A stretch of 64,000 bases of DNA from JAYWXI01 sp036016955 (GCF_036016955.1 NZ_JAYWXI010000003.1:186001-250000), one strand, 5' to 3'; shown: positions 43,101-53,122, counted from the stretch's first letter. Numbers and translations: made by a program. Notes: generated by a model not told the origin, from the letters alone.

Positions 43101-45611
43101 ATGAAACTAAAAACGATAAGCATTGCTGCCCTTTTCCTAATAACCAGCGCAGCACTCTATGGGCAAAAAGATTCCCTGAAAAACGAAAAGCGCATTGAAG
43201 GCGTTATATTGAGAGGTTCAACCAAAAAAGGAACCGAAAGCAATATCATTGCCGAACAAAAACGCGCCGTGGAAGTTATCGAAAGAGTCGGCGCGGTTCA
43301 GCTGTCCAAACAAGGAATCGGCGACGTTGCCACCGCCGTAACCAAAGCCACAGGAACCCAAAAGCAAGAAGGATCCGGAGTTATTTTCGTCCGAGGACTT
43401 GGCGATCGCAGTAATGCCACCACCATCAATGGCCTGCCTATTCCCTCTTCCGATCCGAAATACAAAAACATCGACCTTGCCATCTTTAAAACAGACATCG
43501 TCGAATTTATCGCTTTGGAAAAAGTTTATTCTCCAAGAATATTCGGAGACGTGAACGGAGCCAACATCAATATTTCCAGTAAAGAACACAGCGGAAAACC
43601 TTATTTTAAAATCGGTTTGGGGTCTTCTATTAATTTCAACACCACCAAGCGGAACCATTTTCTACTAAACCACGGCCCTAATTATTTCGGCTATCAGGTT
43701 ACCGAAAAACCATCCAATAACGCCATCCTGAACAGAGGCTATGTCTTCAAAAATTCATTAGCCAACAAAGTCATCTACAATCCGTTCAATTCCAGTATGA
43801 ATTTCGAAACGGGAAGCACCGTAAAACTAGGCAGTGGCAGGCTGAACATTTACGCTTACGGCGGTTTTGACAACGGCTACAACAGCATCGAAGGCCCTCA
43901 AAACTCCTACGATGCAGGGGGAGATCGTATTAACGAGCTCAACGCCATCCAAAACACCTATGCCACCAATACGATGGGCGTGGTTAACCTCTTCTATCGT
44001 GCCAACGCCAACCATAAATTTAAACTAACCTCCAACTACATCCATTCCACCGAACAAAAATTAGGGATATGGAGAGGCTTCATACGGGACAATGCCGAAA
44101 ACGGTACCGGCTACATCCGACGGGGCGAATACAAAAACACCGATTTATTCATCAACCAATTGGCCGGAGATAATAAACTGAGCGATAAACTTAATTTGGT
44201 TTGGAATTTGGGTTTCAATTACCTTGACAGCAAACGTCCCGACCGAACCCAAAACATCGCCCGCCAAAACCACCGCGGCAATTGGGAATTCTCCAACAAC
44301 TCCACGGGAGACAACAACCGCTATTTCGACCAATTCCAACAAAGTGATGCCGTAGGGGATTTGCATCTCGATTATAAAGCCAACGAAAAAACAAAACTAA
44401 CCCTCGGCTACCAAGGGCGATACATCCAAACCGATTTTTCGGCTACCCAATACAACTTCAGAATTACCAATAACATGATGTTTGTGGATGTAAACAATTT
44501 CGATATTTTCTTTAACCAAAACAACTACCTCGCCGGTGCGTTCGATATCCGAACTTTCCGCGGATTAGCCGGAAGCACGTCCAACGCTTTGAAACCGGCC
44601 ACTTATTGGTCCGACCAATTTAACCACTCCGGCTACGGTATCCTTGAATACAAAGCCTCCGAGAGACTTTCCGGACAACTCGGGCTACGTTACGACCGTT
44701 TGGATCAACTTATCAGCTGGGACGTTCAGGTTTTTGGAGAAGGCAAACAAAACAAAGTTTACAATAAAATCTTACCTTCACTCAACTTAAAATACGTCTT
44801 GAACGACCGAAGCAACCTAAGGCTCGCTTCTTCCAAAACCTACACCAACCCTTTGATTTTGGAAATTGCACCTTTTGCCTATGACGAAGTAAACGAAACC
44901 AGCTACGGTAACCCGGACGTGAAACCATCGGACAACTACAACGTCGATTTTAAATGGGAATTCTTCCCGACCAATGGTGAAGTTTTGTCCGTGACGGCTT
45001 TCGGAAAACACATCGTCAATCCAATTTCCAGAGTTACCATTGTTTCTTCTGCCAACGAACAATCCTTCGTCAATAGCGGAAACTCCGGACGGGTCTTCGG
45101 AGCGGAATTGGAATTCCGAAAAAACCTGATTAAACTGGGCAACGGATCCAAATTCTACACCTTCCTTAACGCCTCGTATATTAACTCCGAACAGGAATTG
45201 GACAATCAGAAAACGTTTAAGGAAAACAAAACCATCGGACTGTCTACCAATTTCAACAAAACCAAAGAAAAACTTCAGGGAGCTTCCGACTTCTTGGCTA
45301 ATTTGAATCTCGGGTACGAATACAAATGGAACAAAAACACAATGGATTTCGTCGTAGCGTACTCCTATGTTTCGGACAATATCTACTCTTTGGGCTATAC
45401 CGGCCGGGGAAATTTGGTCGACAAAGGTTTCTCCACATTGGATTCCGTACTGAAACTTAACTTGGAAAACGGTCTCGGATTAAGCCTGAGTGCAAGAAAC
45501 CTACTAAACCCATACATCCAAAGAGTGCAAGAAAACACCAACCAAACCCTTACGGTTCAACGTTACCAGCGAGGGATAAGCATGGGCTTAGGGTTATCTT
45601 ATAAATTTTAA
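43101..45611 (+). CDS. TonB-dependent outer membrane receptor
   Basis: 836 residues with a signal peptide (1-21, SIAALFLITSAALYGQ), a plug domain (VIERVGAVQLSKQGIGDVATAVTKATG, VFVRGLGDR-like IFVRGLGDRSNATTINGLPIP) and a 22-strand-type barrel ending in GLGLSYKF. It imports a substrate using TonB energy. The downstream lipoprotein gene (32 nt away) and the divergent PhoBR-like pair suggest induction by that system, perhaps for phosphate or organophosphate uptake (inference, substrate not shown by the sequence). Confidence 0.9.
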   Translation: MKLKTISIAALFLITSAALYGQKDSLKNEKRIEGVILRGSTKKGTESNIIAEQKRAVEVIERVGAVQLSKQGIGDVATAVTKATGTQKQEGSGVIFVRGLGDRSNATTINGLPIPSSDPKYKNIDLAIFKTDIVEFIALEKVYSPRIFGDVNGANINISSKEHSGKPYFKIGLGSSINFNTTKRNHFLLNHGPNYFGYQVTEKPSNNAILNRGYVFKNSLANKVIYNPFNSSMNFETGSTVKLGSGRLNIYAYGGFDNGYNSIEGPQNSYDAGGDRINELNAIQNTYATNTMGVVNLFYRANANHKFKLTSNYIHSTEQKLGIWRGFIRDNAENGTGYIRRGEYKNTDLFINQLAGDNKLSDKLNLVWNLGFNYLDSKRPDRTQNIARQNHRGNWEFSNNSTGDNNRYFDQFQQSDAVGDLHLDYKANEKTKLTLGYQGRYIQTDFSATQYNFRITNNMMFVDVNNFDIFFNQNNYLAGAFDIRTFRGLAGSTSNALKPATYWSDQFNHSGYGILEYKASERLSGQLGLRYDRLDQLISWDVQVFGEGKQNKVYNKILPSLNLKYVLNDRSNLRLASSKTYTNPLILEIAPFAYDEVNETSYGNPDVKPSDNYNVDFKWEFFPTNGEVLSVTAFGKHIVNPISRVTIVSSANEQSFVNSGNSGRVFGAELEFRKNLIKLGNGSKFYTFLNASYINSEQELDNQKTFKENKTIGLSTNFNKTKEKLQGASDFLANLNLGYEYKWNKNTMDFVVAYSYVSDNIYSLGYTGRGNLVDKGFSTLDSVLKLNLENGLGLSLSARNLLNPYIQRVQENTNQTLTVQRYQRGISMGLGLSYKF

Positions 45612-45643
45612 ACTAAACCAATAAATCTTTTAATCAATTAAAA

Positions 45644-46810
45644 ATGAAAAAGAATCTTTTGACCATTTTGGCAATAGCAGGACTTGTTGCCTTCGGAACC
45701 ACCAGTGTAACCTCTTGTAACGACCGAAACAATGAAAACACCGAAACTGTAAGTTCTTCTTTTGACCACAACGATTTCAAAGGTACTGTAAAATCAGGAG
45801 AAATTGCCACCTTGAATGCAAGTTTGGTTTATAAATTGACCGGTCCCGTAATTGTTGAGGACGGAGGGCAATTGGTTATTCCTGCCGGAACAAGAATCGA
45901 ATCTACAGCCGGAACCAATGGATACGTTTTGGTAAAGCAAGGCGGACAAATCTTTGTGAACGGTACCGCTACGGCACCGGTTGTTTTCACTTCGCCTAAT
46001 GCAACGCCGGGGGACTGGGGAGGAATTGTAATCTGTGGAAAAGCGCCAATCAACACCGGAGCGACCACTGCATCATCTGAAGTAGGTGCTGCCCCTTATG
46101 GAGGAAACGTAACCAACGATAATTCCGGAACCATCCGATATGTAAGAATTGAGTATGCTGGTGCCATCTTCAGTGATACGAAAGAGTTTAACGGTCTTTC
46201 TCTTTTCGGAGTAGGAAACGGAACTACGGTTGAATATGTTCAAGTTTATGCGTCCAACGACGACGGTATCGAGTGGTTCGGAGGAACCGTAGATTCCAAC
46301 TACCTTGTGGTTAACGGTGCGGACGACGACTCTTTCGACTGGACTGAAGGATGGAACGGTAAAGGCAGCAACTGGTACGCCAACCGTTTCGACAACCGAG
46401 GCAACCGAGGCATCGAAGCCGACAACAATGCCAACAACCACGCCAATACGCCTTACTCTTTCCCAACCATTTCTAACCTGACATTGGTAGGAAACACTTC
46501 CGGATCGGAATCTCAAGGAATCAAACTAAGAGTGGGAACCAAAGGGCATTTGGATAACGTTGTATTGTCTAACTGGAACACCGGAATCGATATTCAGCAC
46601 GATACCACCCTTGGACACATTGCTTCAGGCGATTTGAAAATCACCAACGTCAAATTTGAAAACGTAGGAACCAAGGCCAAAGGTGAAAAATCAGACAAAT
46701 CGTCCTTCGACATTTCTGGTGCTTACACCGAAAACGAAGCAGCAAAAGGAGCCGGTAACGGAACAGGAATCCCAAGCTGGGCTCAAGGATGGACTAGAAG
46801 TTTTAACTAA
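45644..46810 (+). CDS. beta-helix lipoprotein partner of the TonB receptor
   Basis: 388 residues. Lipobox SVTSC (C25), then a right-handed parallel beta-helix-like body with repeating short strands (LVIPAGTRIEST, YVLVKQGGQIFVNGT, VEYVQVYASNDDGIEWFGG, NYLVVNGADDDSFDW). Asp/Asn/Gly-rich turns could bind cations. It ends SWAQGWTRSFN. It follows the receptor by 32 nt and is probably the surface-exposed binding partner; database entries for relatives carry misleading transporter names. No T9SS sorting domain is seen. Confidence 0.8.
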   Translation: MKKNLLTILAIAGLVAFGTTSVTSCNDRNNENTETVSSSFDHNDFKGTVKSGEIATLNASLVYKLTGPVIVEDGGQLVIPAGTRIESTAGTNGYVLVKQGGQIFVNGTATAPVVFTSPNATPGDWGGIVICGKAPINTGATTASSEVGAAPYGGNVTNDNSGTIRYVRIEYAGAIFSDTKEFNGLSLFGVGNGTTVEYVQVYASNDDGIEWFGGTVDSNYLVVNGADDDSFDWTEGWNGKGSNWYANRFDNRGNRGIEADNNANNHANTPYSFPTISNLTLVGNTSGSESQGIKLRVGTKGHLDNVVLSNWNTGIDIQHDTTLGHIASGDLKITNVKFENVGTKAKGEKSDKSSFDISGAYTENEAAKGAGNGTGIPSWAQGWTRSFN

Positions 46811-46837
46811 TAAAACCAATAACCATTTCATCAATAG

Positions 46838-46871
46838 GTTCGCTTTGCCCTTGGGCAAAGCGAACTTTTTT
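46838..46871 (+). terminator. terminator of the receptor/lipoprotein operon
   Basis: Thirteen-bp arms GTTCGCTTTGCCC / GGGCAAAGCGAAC with a 2-nt loop and six T. Confidence 0.88.
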
Positions 46872-46902
46872 GCAAAACCCAACGCTTTTTCTTTTACAAA
46901 CC

Positions 46903-46932
46903 AAAGACCGACAGAAAGTTCTGTCGGTCTTT
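46903..46932 (-). terminator. terminator of the SRPBCC gene
   Basis: Thirteen-bp arms AAAGACCGACAGA / TCTGTCGGTCTTT with a 4-nt loop, between convergent genes; may act in both directions. Confidence 0.7.
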
Positions 46933-46953
46933 AATTGTTTTTTTAGTCTGGGG

Positions 46954-47340
46954 TTAGAGTTTCTCGATTTTATCCGTCAACGAATTAATAAAATTCTGAA
47001 GCGGTTTTTCAACCATCATCTTAATGAAAGGATTAAATTTCCCTTCAAATAGCAATTGAACCTCGGTCTGATGCTCTCCAACCGCATTCATCTGTCCCGT
47101 TAAAGCAAAATCTAAACTCGAACTAGCCGATTTCAATACCACTTTTTGGTCATTCACGTCTGCAATTTTCAAAGCAATTTCAGGCATGCCTTTCAGCCCG
47201 AACTTAAACCCTTCGGCATTCGATTCAAACTTCTGAAGCCCCTCAGGCATCAGCTGTTCGTAGTCCTGAGGCTTGTTGAGCATTTCCACCAACTCCTGAA
47301 CGGATTTATTTACAATAATTTTTCTTCCTTCTAAGTTCAT
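46954..47340 (-). CDS. SRPBCC-superfamily small protein
   Basis: 128 residues with the start pattern GRKIIVNKSVQELVEMLNKPQDYEQLMPEGLQKFE and C-terminal amphipathic helix KMMVEKPLQNFINSLTDKIEKL, consistent with a START-like lipid/ligand-binding fold common in Bacteroidota. Ligand unknown. It is divergent from the Nudix gene with only 39 bp between start codons, so the promoters overlap. Confidence 0.72.
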   Translation of the reverse strand: MNLEGRKIIVNKSVQELVEMLNKPQDYEQLMPEGLQKFESNAEGFKFGLKGMPEIALKIADVNDQKVVLKSASSSLDFALTGQMNAVGEHQTEVQLLFEGKFNPFIKMMVEKPLQNFINSLTDKIEKL

Positions 47341-47346
47341 TTTTTA

Positions 47347-47354
47347 TATTTTTG
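47347..47354 (+). promoter_or_regulatory. -7 box of the Nudix gene (TATTTTTG)
   Basis: Exact TAnnTTTG in the 39-bp divergent gap, 25 nt before the ATG at 47380. Confidence 0.5.
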
Positions 47355-47379
47355 TAGCATTATCTTTAAAACCTTACAA

Positions 47380-47997
47380 ATGTATAAAGTTTTTGTGAAT
47401 GAGAAAAAATTAACGCTCAGTAAGTATCCTGTCGATATTGAAAAGAACTTAAGATTTGAGGGTTTTGCTACTTTGGAAATCGCCATTGATCTGCTCGAAA
47501 ACACCTCCTGCCCCGAAATCAATGTTTACGGCAATAACATCGAAGAAATGTGGGAAGATTTCACGCATTTGTTCAAAGTCATCGAAGCCGCCGGAGGTAT
47601 TGTGACCAACCGAGCCGAAGAGGTACTTTTTATTCACCGCATAGGCAAATGGGATCTGCCCAAAGGAAAAATAGAAAAAAACGAATCTTTGGAACAAGCT
47701 GCCCTTCGGGAAGTGGAAGAAGAAACCGCCCTAAGCGAATTGATTTTGGAGCATTTCGTTAACACCACATTCCATACTTATACCGAGCGGAACGGCACGC
47801 GGGTACTCAAAACCACGTATTGGTTCAAAATGAGCCATGTCGGCGACGAGAGCCCCATTCCCCAAACCGAAGAAGGCATCACGGAAGTAGCTTGGAAACC
47901 GCTGAATGAAATCGAAAAAACGGTAGTCCCAAACACCTTCCAAAACATAAAGGTCATTTTAAAAGAAGCCGGCATCCTACCTACCGAAGAAGAATAA
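47380..47997 (+). CDS. Nudix hydrolase
   Basis: 205 residues. The N-terminal ~65 residues form an extra domain; the Nudix box GKIEKNESLEQAALREVEEETAL matches GX5EX7REUXEEXGU apart from Thr replacing the late glycine (residues about 95-117). It should hydrolyse a nucleoside diphosphate-linked substrate; the substrate class cannot be told. Monocistronic with a strong terminator. Confidence 0.88.
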   Translation: MYKVFVNEKKLTLSKYPVDIEKNLRFEGFATLEIAIDLLENTSCPEINVYGNNIEEMWEDFTHLFKVIEAAGGIVTNRAEEVLFIHRIGKWDLPKGKIEKNESLEQAALREVEEETALSELILEHFVNTTFHTYTERNGTRVLKTTYWFKMSHVGDESPIPQTEEGITEVAWKPLNEIEKTVVPNTFQNIKVILKEAGILPTEEE

Positions 47998-48021
47998 CCG
48001 CTTTCTCACCCAATAAAAATA

Positions 48022-48047
48022 AAAGCCAACCTTTTCAGGTTGGCTTT
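48022..48047 (+). terminator. terminator of the Nudix gene
   Basis: Eleven-bp arms AAAGCCAACCT / AGGTTGGCTTT with a 4-nt loop. Confidence 0.75.
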
Positions 48048-48102
48048 CTTCATGTAATATGGAGTAAAAAAGAAAGGAAAGCAGTGCCTTCCCTTCATCT
48101 TT

Positions 48103-49422
48103 TTAGTGCTTGACTTCAGCCAAGGCTTGAGGATTATGCTTATGCTTAAATAGAACGGCAAAGGATACCATCACCACCAAAGCGTAAATCGTGAAAACCG
48201 TCCATATTCCCGACCAATCCTTTAATCCGTCCGCCGAAGTGAAAAAATAAGTAATAATAATCCCGCTGAGATAACTTCCCAAAATAGCTCCAAAACCATT
48301 GGTCATCATCATAAACAGCCCCTGAGCCGAAGATCTGATTTTCTGATCCGTGGAAGTTTCGATAAACAAAGATCCCGAAATATTGAAAAAATCAAAAGCC
48401 AAACCATAAATTACATTCGAGAAAATAATGGCAATCAAACCAATGCCCTCCGGCGAACCGACAGAAAACAACCCAAAACGCAACACCCAAGCCCCCATAC
48501 TCATCAGCATCACTTTTTTGATTCCAAATTTCTTCAAAAAGAAAGGAATGGTAAGGATAAAAAGTGTTTCCGAAGCCTGGGAAATGGAAATAATCATCGT
48601 CGAATATTTCACAACCGTCGAATCGGCGTATGCCGCTACCTCTTTAAAATCCTTAAGAAACGTATCTCCATACATATTGGTCAATTGGAGTGCCGCTCCC
48701 AAAAGCATCGAGAACACAAAAAAGAGAGCCATCTTATAGCTTCGGAACAATTTGAAAGCGTCCAATCCTAATTTCTCTCCTAAAGAAGCCCCCTGACTGA
48801 CATTAAGCGGTGGACATTTCGGCAGCGTAAAAGCATAACAGCCCAATGCAACCGCAAACAAAGAAGCAATATAAAACTGGTTCGCATTAACTATGTTGCC
48901 CGTAAAGGAAGCAATGCTTTCCCCTACATTTCGACCCCAGTCAAACGGCGAATAAGTATCGCTAAAGATATTAGTCATCCACATCGCGGCAATAAAACCC
49001 ACAGTTCCCCAAACCCTGATCGGTGGAAAGACCTTCACCACATCGTAGTTGTTATTCTTTAATATCGTGTACGACAACGAGTTGGAAAGCGAAATTGTCG
49101 GCATGTAAAAAAACATGGCAACCAAAAGCATCCAAAAAAAAGTAGTCGGATCATCCGTCTTGGCAATGAAAAAAAGCATCCCTCCGTAAAGAATGTGAAG
49201 AATCCCATAAAGTTTCTCCGCATTCATCCACTTATCGGCAATCATTCCCACCAAAGCCGGCATGACGATAGAGGCAATCCCCAAAGTCGAAAACACGGCA
49301 CCAAACTCTTCACCTGACCACTTTTTTACTCCGAAACCGTACGTTCCCAAAGTAGTGAGCCAAGCCCCCCAAACAAAAAACTGTAAAAAACTCAGAATTG
49401 TGAGTCTTAATTTTAGATTCAT
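48103..49422 (-). CDS. nucleoside:proton symporter-like MFS permease (NupG type)
   Basis: 439 residues, twelve hydrophobic segments. The N-terminal LRLTILSFLQFFVWGAWLTTLGTYGF and VFPPIRVWGTVGFIAAMW are characteristic of the NupG/XapB nucleoside permease family. It should import nucleosides. It follows the bifunctional nuclease gene by 46 nt in the same direction. Combined with the deoxynucleoside kinase elsewhere in the window it supports a nucleoside salvage capacity. Confidence 0.88.
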   Translation of the reverse strand: MNLKLRLTILSFLQFFVWGAWLTTLGTYGFGVKKWSGEEFGAVFSTLGIASIVMPALVGMIADKWMNAEKLYGILHILYGGMLFFIAKTDDPTTFFWMLLVAMFFYMPTISLSNSLSYTILKNNNYDVVKVFPPIRVWGTVGFIAAMWMTNIFSDTYSPFDWGRNVGESIASFTGNIVNANQFYIASLFAVALGCYAFTLPKCPPLNVSQGASLGEKLGLDAFKLFRSYKMALFFVFSMLLGAALQLTNMYGDTFLKDFKEVAAYADSTVVKYSTMIISISQASETLFILTIPFFLKKFGIKKVMLMSMGAWVLRFGLFSVGSPEGIGLIAIIFSNVIYGLAFDFFNISGSLFIETSTDQKIRSSAQGLFMMMTNGFGAILGSYLSGIIITYFFTSADGLKDWSGIWTVFTIYALVVMVSFAVLFKHKHNPQALAEVKH

Positions 49423-49468
49423 AACGTTAATCTTTCTTTAATTCCTCCGGAAATTGCTCTCCATGCTT

Positions 49469-50077
49469 TTAATCTATCTTTTTCTTTCTTCTTTTTATTT
49501 CCTCTTGGATTTCAAACGCCCGATCGAAATCTTCCTCTTTCACTGCATTATCCAGCAAAAGATTCAAATCCTCCAAAGAATAATTTCTAAGCGAATTATC
49601 CAAGTCGGAAACCGGCATGGCCGCCTCCTCGCGTTCTTCCTCCGAAAGGGTTTCTTCCAGTTCCAAAACGATTCCCGCTTCGTTCAATACCTGATCGGTG
49701 GTAAAAATAGGAGCATCAAAACGCACCGCCATCGCCACAGCATCCGAAGTGCGGGCATCCAGCACAAGTTCTTCACCGGTTGCTTGATTTTGCAAGTTGA
49801 TGTTGGAAAAAAACACCCCGTCCACAATCTGATAAATCACCACCGAAATAATATCAAACCCCACCGAATGAATAAACTTGGTAAACAAATCGTGCGTTAG
49901 CGGGCGCGGCGACTGCAAATCCTTCTCCAATCCCAAAGAAATGGATTGAGCCTCGAAGTTCCCAATCACCACCGGCAATTTAACGGACGTCTCCACATGT
50001 TCCAAAAGCAAGGCGTAAGCCCCCGATTGGGTTTGGCTATAGGATATTCCGCGAATAATAAGCTGTTTGTATTCCAT
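49469..50077 (-). CDS. bifunctional nuclease (DUF151) family protein with UVR-like C-terminus
   Basis: 202 residues: a BFN/DUF151 domain (about 1-130; LPVVIGNFEAQSI, RPLTHDLF, LDARTSDAVAMAVRFDAPIF) followed by a C-terminal UvrB/UvrC-like helical hairpin (EEDFDRAFEIQEEIKRRKK). Plant and Mycobacterium/Thermotoga relatives have been described as nucleases or structural dimers; the exact activity is uncertain. The ATG is 4 nt after a consensus -7 box, predicting a leaderless message. Confidence 0.85.
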   Translation of the reverse strand: MEYKQLIIRGISYSQTQSGAYALLLEHVETSVKLPVVIGNFEAQSISLGLEKDLQSPRPLTHDLFTKFIHSVGFDIISVVIYQIVDGVFFSNINLQNQATGEELVLDARTSDAVAMAVRFDAPIFTTDQVLNEAGIVLELEETLSEEEREEAAMPVSDLDNSLRNYSLEDLNLLLDNAVKEEDFDRAFEIQEEIKRRKKKID

Positions 50078-50081
50078 AGAA

Positions 50082-50089
50082 CAAAGATA
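50082..50089 (-). promoter_or_regulatory. -7 box of the bifunctional nuclease gene (TATCTTTG)
   Basis: Exact TAnnTTTG on the minus strand, ending 4 nt before the ATG. Confidence 0.6.
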
Positions 50090-50147
50090 AAAATTATTGC
50101 CATCATTCTAACGATTATTCTTATGATAAAAATGAGATTACACAAAA

Positions 50148-50175
50148 AAAGCGACCCTCTTGAGAGGATCGCTTT
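50148..50175 (-). terminator. secDF terminator
   Basis: Thirteen-base arms AAAGCGACCCTCT / AGAGGATCGCTTT with a 2-nt loop; the mismatch becomes G:U in the minus-strand RNA, which is followed by TTTTGTG. Confidence 0.8.
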
Positions 50176-50200
50176 CCAAATAGTGCAAAGCACTTATTTT

Positions 50201-53095
50201 TTAAGATTGAGTATCGCTGTTTTTGTCGTTCACAGCCCCCTTCAACCCTTTTTTCTTCAAAAGATCGTAAGAAACCGCCGAAGCAATAAACCAAGTGGAA
50301 TATGTTCCAAAGCCAACCCCGATTAACAAGGCAAACATAAAGCCCCGCAAATTCTCCCCTCCGAAAATGAAAATAGCCAAAATCGCAAGGAAAGTAAGGA
50401 AAGCCGTATTAAACGTCCGTCCCAAAGTACTGGAAATGGAATCGTTGAACAAATTCGCCAATGTAAGAGCTTTTTTCTCCTGAAGAAACTCTCTGATCCG
50501 GTCAAAAATAATCACCGTATCATTGATGGAATACCCTAACACCGTCAGAATCGCAGCAATAAAATCCTGATTGATTTCCATGTTAAACGGCATTGCGTTT
50601 TTCAACAAAGAGTACGCCCCCAAGATAACAATCGCATCGTGTGCCAAAGAAGCCACGGCTCCCGTAGAGAATTCCCACTTCTTAAAACGAAGCAAAATAT
50701 ACAAGAAAATCCCAATCAAAGAAAGCACACAAGCCATAATTCCAGCTTTTGTAATATCGTCAGCCACCGTAGGACCAACTTTCACCGAACTAATCACCCC
50801 GACTCCTTCGCCCGGATTCTTAAAGGTTTCCAAAGTTGTTCCTGAAGGAAGATACTTCTTCAGTCCCTCGAATAATTTGGCTTCCACGCCTTGATCTGCT
50901 TCCAGACTTTCCTCATCAATACGGTAGTTGGTTGTAATTTTCAGCTGGTTATTGGTTCCGAAAGTTTTAACGTCCACCGCGCTCTTTTCGCCATCGGCGC
51001 CCACATATTGTTTTTCCAAATCGTTTTGCACCTCGTTAGCCACAACATCCTTGTCAAAACGAACCACATAACTGCGACCGCCATTGAAATCCACCCCGTA
51101 TTTGAAACCACTGGTAAGAATTGAAACCAAACTCACCACAGTAATCAATCCAGAGATAACATAAGCAATTTTTCGTTTTCCGATAAAATCAAACCATGTG
51201 CTTCTGAAAAGATTCTTAGACAACGAAGTCCATACGCTGAGCCCCTTGCCTTTGTTCAAACGACTGAAAATCATCACCCGAGTCAAAAGCACACAGGTAA
51301 ACATCGACATCACAATACCGATTCCCAACGTTACGGCAAAACCTTTAATCGGACCCGTTCCAAAAACATAAAGAACAATCGCCGTAAGCAAAGAGGTAAT
51401 ATTACCGTCGATAATCGCCGATAAAGAAAAATTGAATCCTTCTTTATAGGCCTCTTTTATGTTTTTACCCGCAAACAATTCTTCCTTCGTCCGCTCGTAA
51501 ACAATCACGTTAGCATCGATAGCCATCGCCATGGAAAGCACGATCCCCGCAATCCCTGGAAGAGTAAGCGTGGCATCCACCGAGTCCATAATTCCTAAAA
51601 GGAAGAACAAGTTGATCACCATGGCTATCACCGCGTAAATCCCAGCACCACCATAGTAAAGAACCAAATAAACAATAATAATGGCAAAAGCAATAAGGAA
51701 AGAGTAAAGCCCCGATTTTACGGACTCCGCCCCCAATGAAGGCCCTACCACTTCAGCCTGGACAATTTTAGCTCCTGCCGGAAGCTTTCCGGCTCCAAGA
51801 ACATTCACCAAATCCTGAGCTTCTTCCTGAGAAAAATTCCCCGAAATTTGCGTCCGTCCGTTAGGAATTTTGTTGATAACATTAGGCGCCGTATAAACCA
51901 CGTTATCCAATGTAACTGCCACAGGACGGTTGACATTTTTTTCTGTCAGCACGGCCCAGTCTTTTGCCCCTTTGCTATCCATCTGCATATCCACGACAAT
52001 TCTTCCCAATTCGTCATAGCTGATGTTAGCACTTTCTACCGCTCCGTCTACCGGAGCCTTTTGGTTGATGTTCCCACGAATGGCATAAAGCACCAAATTA
52101 TTTTCATCGCCGGCTTCGGGCTTATACCCCCAAAGGAATTGGGTATACTTTAGGTTCGCCGGTCTGGCCGCATGAGCCAGTTTGCTGTTCAATATTTTGT
52201 TAATGGCCGCTGTATCGGAAATTTTCACGTTGGCCACCCCGTTGGATCCCAAGCTTTCCAACTGAAGCATTTTCTCAAAGTTCGCCGACTTGGCAACCCC
52301 CATCGAATCGCCTTTTGCCGCTACAAGGGTGTTAAGGTTTTGAAAGTATGGAAACACCTCTTGAATCTGCTGAACTTCCCAAAACTGAAGCTTAGCCGAT
52401 GTCTGAAGCATTTTCTTTACCCGGTCGATATCCTTCACTCCCGGCATTTCCACCGAAATACGCCCCGTCCCCGGAACCCGCTGAACATTGGGCTGGGTTA
52501 CCCCCATTTTGTCGATACGCGTACGGATTACCTCGTAAGCCGTTCCCGTGGAAAGTTCGATTCGGTTTTTTACAATGCGCTTAACCTCCTCGTCGCTGGT
52601 ATTGTATTTGATTTCCGAAAGATTCGTATTTCCGAAAATATCGGGATCCGCCAGTTTCAAGTTGGCTTTTTTCTCCTGATTAACGAGGGCAAATTGGTTG
52701 AAGAAATTATCAATGTAAGATGCCGTAGAGTTTTTCTGCACTTCATCCGTACGGTTTAGTGCCTCGATTAACACCGGATTGGTCGAATAATTGGTAAGGT
52801 TATTGACCAAGTCCCTTTGGTTGATTTCCAAAAGCACATTAATCCCTCCCTTGAGATCCAACCCCAGCTTCATCTCCTTCTCTTTCGCTTTGGAGTAGTA
52901 AAGTTTCGTAAATCCGAGGTTCAAAGTGTCTTGGGAAAGTCTCGCCATCTCTTTTTGGTACTTCACGGGATCGTTCCCCGCCAATGCCGTGGCCTGTCTT
53001 TCAATTTTGCTGGCGTACCAAGTCGGCAATAGCTCGTTGAGGCAAATCAGCCCCAGAACCACCGCCACCAGCGTAATAAGTCCTTTTCCTTGCAT
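50201..53095 (-). CDS. secDF: protein-export membrane protein SecDF (fused)
   Basis: 964 residues fusing SecD and SecF. The SecD half has an N-terminal helix, LGLDLKGGINVLLEI, P1 domain, and membrane block with RNFSQEEAQ-like and MAIDANVIVYERTKEEL; the SecF half starts near residue 640 with FIGKRKIAYVISGLI, FGVDFNGGRSY-like YGVDFNGGRSYVVRF and GYSINDTVIIFDRIRE. It drives late steps of Sec export with proton motive force. Fusion of the two chains is usual in Bacteroidota. Confidence 0.97.
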   Translation of the reverse strand: MQGKGLITLVAVVLGLICLNELLPTWYASKIERQATALAGNDPVKYQKEMARLSQDTLNLGFTKLYYSKAKEKEMKLGLDLKGGINVLLEINQRDLVNNLTNYSTNPVLIEALNRTDEVQKNSTASYIDNFFNQFALVNQEKKANLKLADPDIFGNTNLSEIKYNTSDEEVKRIVKNRIELSTGTAYEVIRTRIDKMGVTQPNVQRVPGTGRISVEMPGVKDIDRVKKMLQTSAKLQFWEVQQIQEVFPYFQNLNTLVAAKGDSMGVAKSANFEKMLQLESLGSNGVANVKISDTAAINKILNSKLAHAARPANLKYTQFLWGYKPEAGDENNLVLYAIRGNINQKAPVDGAVESANISYDELGRIVVDMQMDSKGAKDWAVLTEKNVNRPVAVTLDNVVYTAPNVINKIPNGRTQISGNFSQEEAQDLVNVLGAGKLPAGAKIVQAEVVGPSLGAESVKSGLYSFLIAFAIIIVYLVLYYGGAGIYAVIAMVINLFFLLGIMDSVDATLTLPGIAGIVLSMAMAIDANVIVYERTKEELFAGKNIKEAYKEGFNFSLSAIIDGNITSLLTAIVLYVFGTGPIKGFAVTLGIGIVMSMFTCVLLTRVMIFSRLNKGKGLSVWTSLSKNLFRSTWFDFIGKRKIAYVISGLITVVSLVSILTSGFKYGVDFNGGRSYVVRFDKDVVANEVQNDLEKQYVGADGEKSAVDVKTFGTNNQLKITTNYRIDEESLEADQGVEAKLFEGLKKYLPSGTTLETFKNPGEGVGVISSVKVGPTVADDITKAGIMACVLSLIGIFLYILLRFKKWEFSTGAVASLAHDAIVILGAYSLLKNAMPFNMEINQDFIAAILTVLGYSINDTVIIFDRIREFLQEKKALTLANLFNDSISSTLGRTFNTAFLTFLAILAIFIFGGENLRGFMFALLIGVGFGTYSTWFIASAVSYDLLKKKGLKGAVNDKNSDTQS

Positions 53096-53122
53096 TTTAA
53101 TACAACATTAAATTTTAGTCGG

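Noticed and set aside
48061..48102. Imperfect repeat after the nucleoside permease gene as a terminator
   Set aside because: The arms around GAAAGGAAAG and CTTCCCTTC pair poorly and the case was too weak to list.
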